From Spirochaetes bacterium ADurb.Bin110 (GTDB lineage Bacteria > Spirochaetota > Spirochaetia > Treponematales > Rectinemataceae), in NCBI GenBank assembly GCA_002070755.1, contig MWDY01000130.1, forward strand, positions 1 through 6,460: a DNA stretch of 6,460 nucleotides, in the 5' to 3' direction. Every line of letters starts with the position of its first letter. Within the stretch, counting starts at the first letter, position 1. The position numbers and the translations under genes are program-made. Shown here in pieces: positions 5,830 through 6,460 of this stretch. The notes beneath the pieces were generated by a model. That model saw only the letters and a program-made list of their open reading frames with translations, made no database searches and was not told where the DNA came from.

Positions 5830-6460
5830 TTATTTTTGCCTTGCATTTTTCCGCATATCGAATACGACCGCACCTACAATTATAATGCCTTTTATGACTT
5901 GTTGGAGATAAGGCGAGATTCCAAGTAACAACAATCCATTATTGAGGATTCCAAGGATCAATATACCTGCAATTATGCCTGGAACTGTTCCTATGCCTCC
6001 TGTATGGCTCGTGCCACCTATAGTGGCCGCGGCAATTGCATCGAGCTCATAATTATTGCCAAGTGTGGCAATGCCAGATGCGGCTCGCGCGGTAATAAGG
6101 ATACCTGCTATTGAGGCACATATACCTGAAACCATATAGATACCGAGCAGATTTTTTTCGACTTTGATGCCAGAAGTACGAGCCGCATTGACATTCCCGC
6201 CTATAGCATACACATGTTTTCCAAACTTGGTATAATTCAGGATTATATATGCTATTACGGCGACTATGACGAAAACAATGACCACATAAGGAATAGGTCC
6301 AAAGGATCCTTGACCGATAATCTTGAATTCTGGTCTGAGCATGGGAACAGGGTATGCATTCGTTAGAATAAGAGCGAAACCTCGCGCAATTATCATGGAG
6401 CCCAGGGTCGCTATAAAGGGAGGAATCGCCGTATAGGCAATAAGAGCACCATTTGTAAGA
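5830..6460 (-). CDS. Sugar (probably inositol) ABC transporter permease, 5' end missing
   Basis: This is the membrane subunit of a ribose/xylose/inositol-type ABC importer (RbsC-like, BPD_transp_2 family), which forms the channel in the inner membrane and works with an ATPase and a periplasmic binding protein. The visible 209 residues are the C-terminal two-thirds; members usually have 310-340, so about 110-130 are missing beyond base 6460. The frame is open to the window edge, so the ATG at 6396 is internal. Family signatures are IPPFIATLG at 12-20, YELDAIAAATIGGTS at 137-151, and the ILNNGLLLLG end segment at 171-180. Hydrophobic membrane segments lie near 12-33, 58-75, 104-124, 156-179 and 188-201. 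Inositol as substrate is inferred from the tightly following iol genes; a ribose or galactose transporter would look much the same. No symbol is given because several names are used for inositol versions. Confidence 0.93.
   Translation of the reverse strand, partial: LTNGALIAYTAIPPFIATLGSMIIARGFALILTNAYPVPMLRPEFKIIGQGSFGPIPYVVIVFVIVAVIAYIILNYTKFGKHVYAIGGNVNAARTSGIKVEKNLLGIYMVSGICASIAGILITARAASGIATLGNNYELDAIAAATIGGTSHTGGIGTVPGIIAGILILGILNNGLLLLGISPYLQQVIKGIIIVGAVVFDMRKNARQK

Overview
The window is the middle of a bacterial myo-inositol catabolism (iol) operon. Every recognisable gene lies on the minus strand, so transcription runs from base 6460 towards base 1. In that order the genes are: the 3' two-thirds of a sugar ABC-transporter permease, iolI (2-keto-myo-inositol isomerase), iolG (inositol 2-dehydrogenase), iolB (5-deoxy-glucuronate isomerase), iolD (trihydroxycyclohexanedione hydrolase), iolE (inosose dehydratase), and the first seven codons of a further gene that leaves the window at base 1.

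The organism cannot be named from this sequence. It is a bacterium of balanced base composition (G+C near half by eye) with strong purine-rich ribosome binding sites before every gene whose start is visible. An inositol operon headed by a ribose-type ABC permease occurs in several phyla, so I do not assign a lineage.

Together the genes cover uptake and the first four enzymatic steps. The permease belongs to a periplasmic-binding-protein-dependent importer. IolG oxidises myo-inositol to 2-keto-myo-inositol, IolE dehydrates it, IolD opens the ring hydrolytically to 5-deoxy-glucuronate, and IolB isomerises that to 2-deoxy-5-keto-gluconate. IolI lets other inositol stereoisomers enter or leave the pathway at the inosose level. 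The kinase (IolC), aldolase (IolJ) and semialdehyde dehydrogenase (IolA) needed to finish the pathway are not visible and should lie outside the window.

The layout is tight at the upstream end: 25 bp between permease and iolI, a 4-base ATGA overlap between iolI and iolG, and 7 bp between iolG and iolB. It is looser around iolD (115 bp before it, 123 bp after) and before the last gene (58 bp). The looser gaps hold the only non-coding signals I can see. The iolD-iolE gap is a cluster of GAGC/GCTC-type inverted repeats that can fold in competing ways. The iolB-iolD gap has a smaller hairpin. The iolE-downstream gap has a TTGACA-17-TTTTAT promoter-like sequence followed by a 10-bp palindrome. I found no mobile element, tRNA, rRNA, CRISPR array or new gene system; the coding content is an ordinary iol operon.
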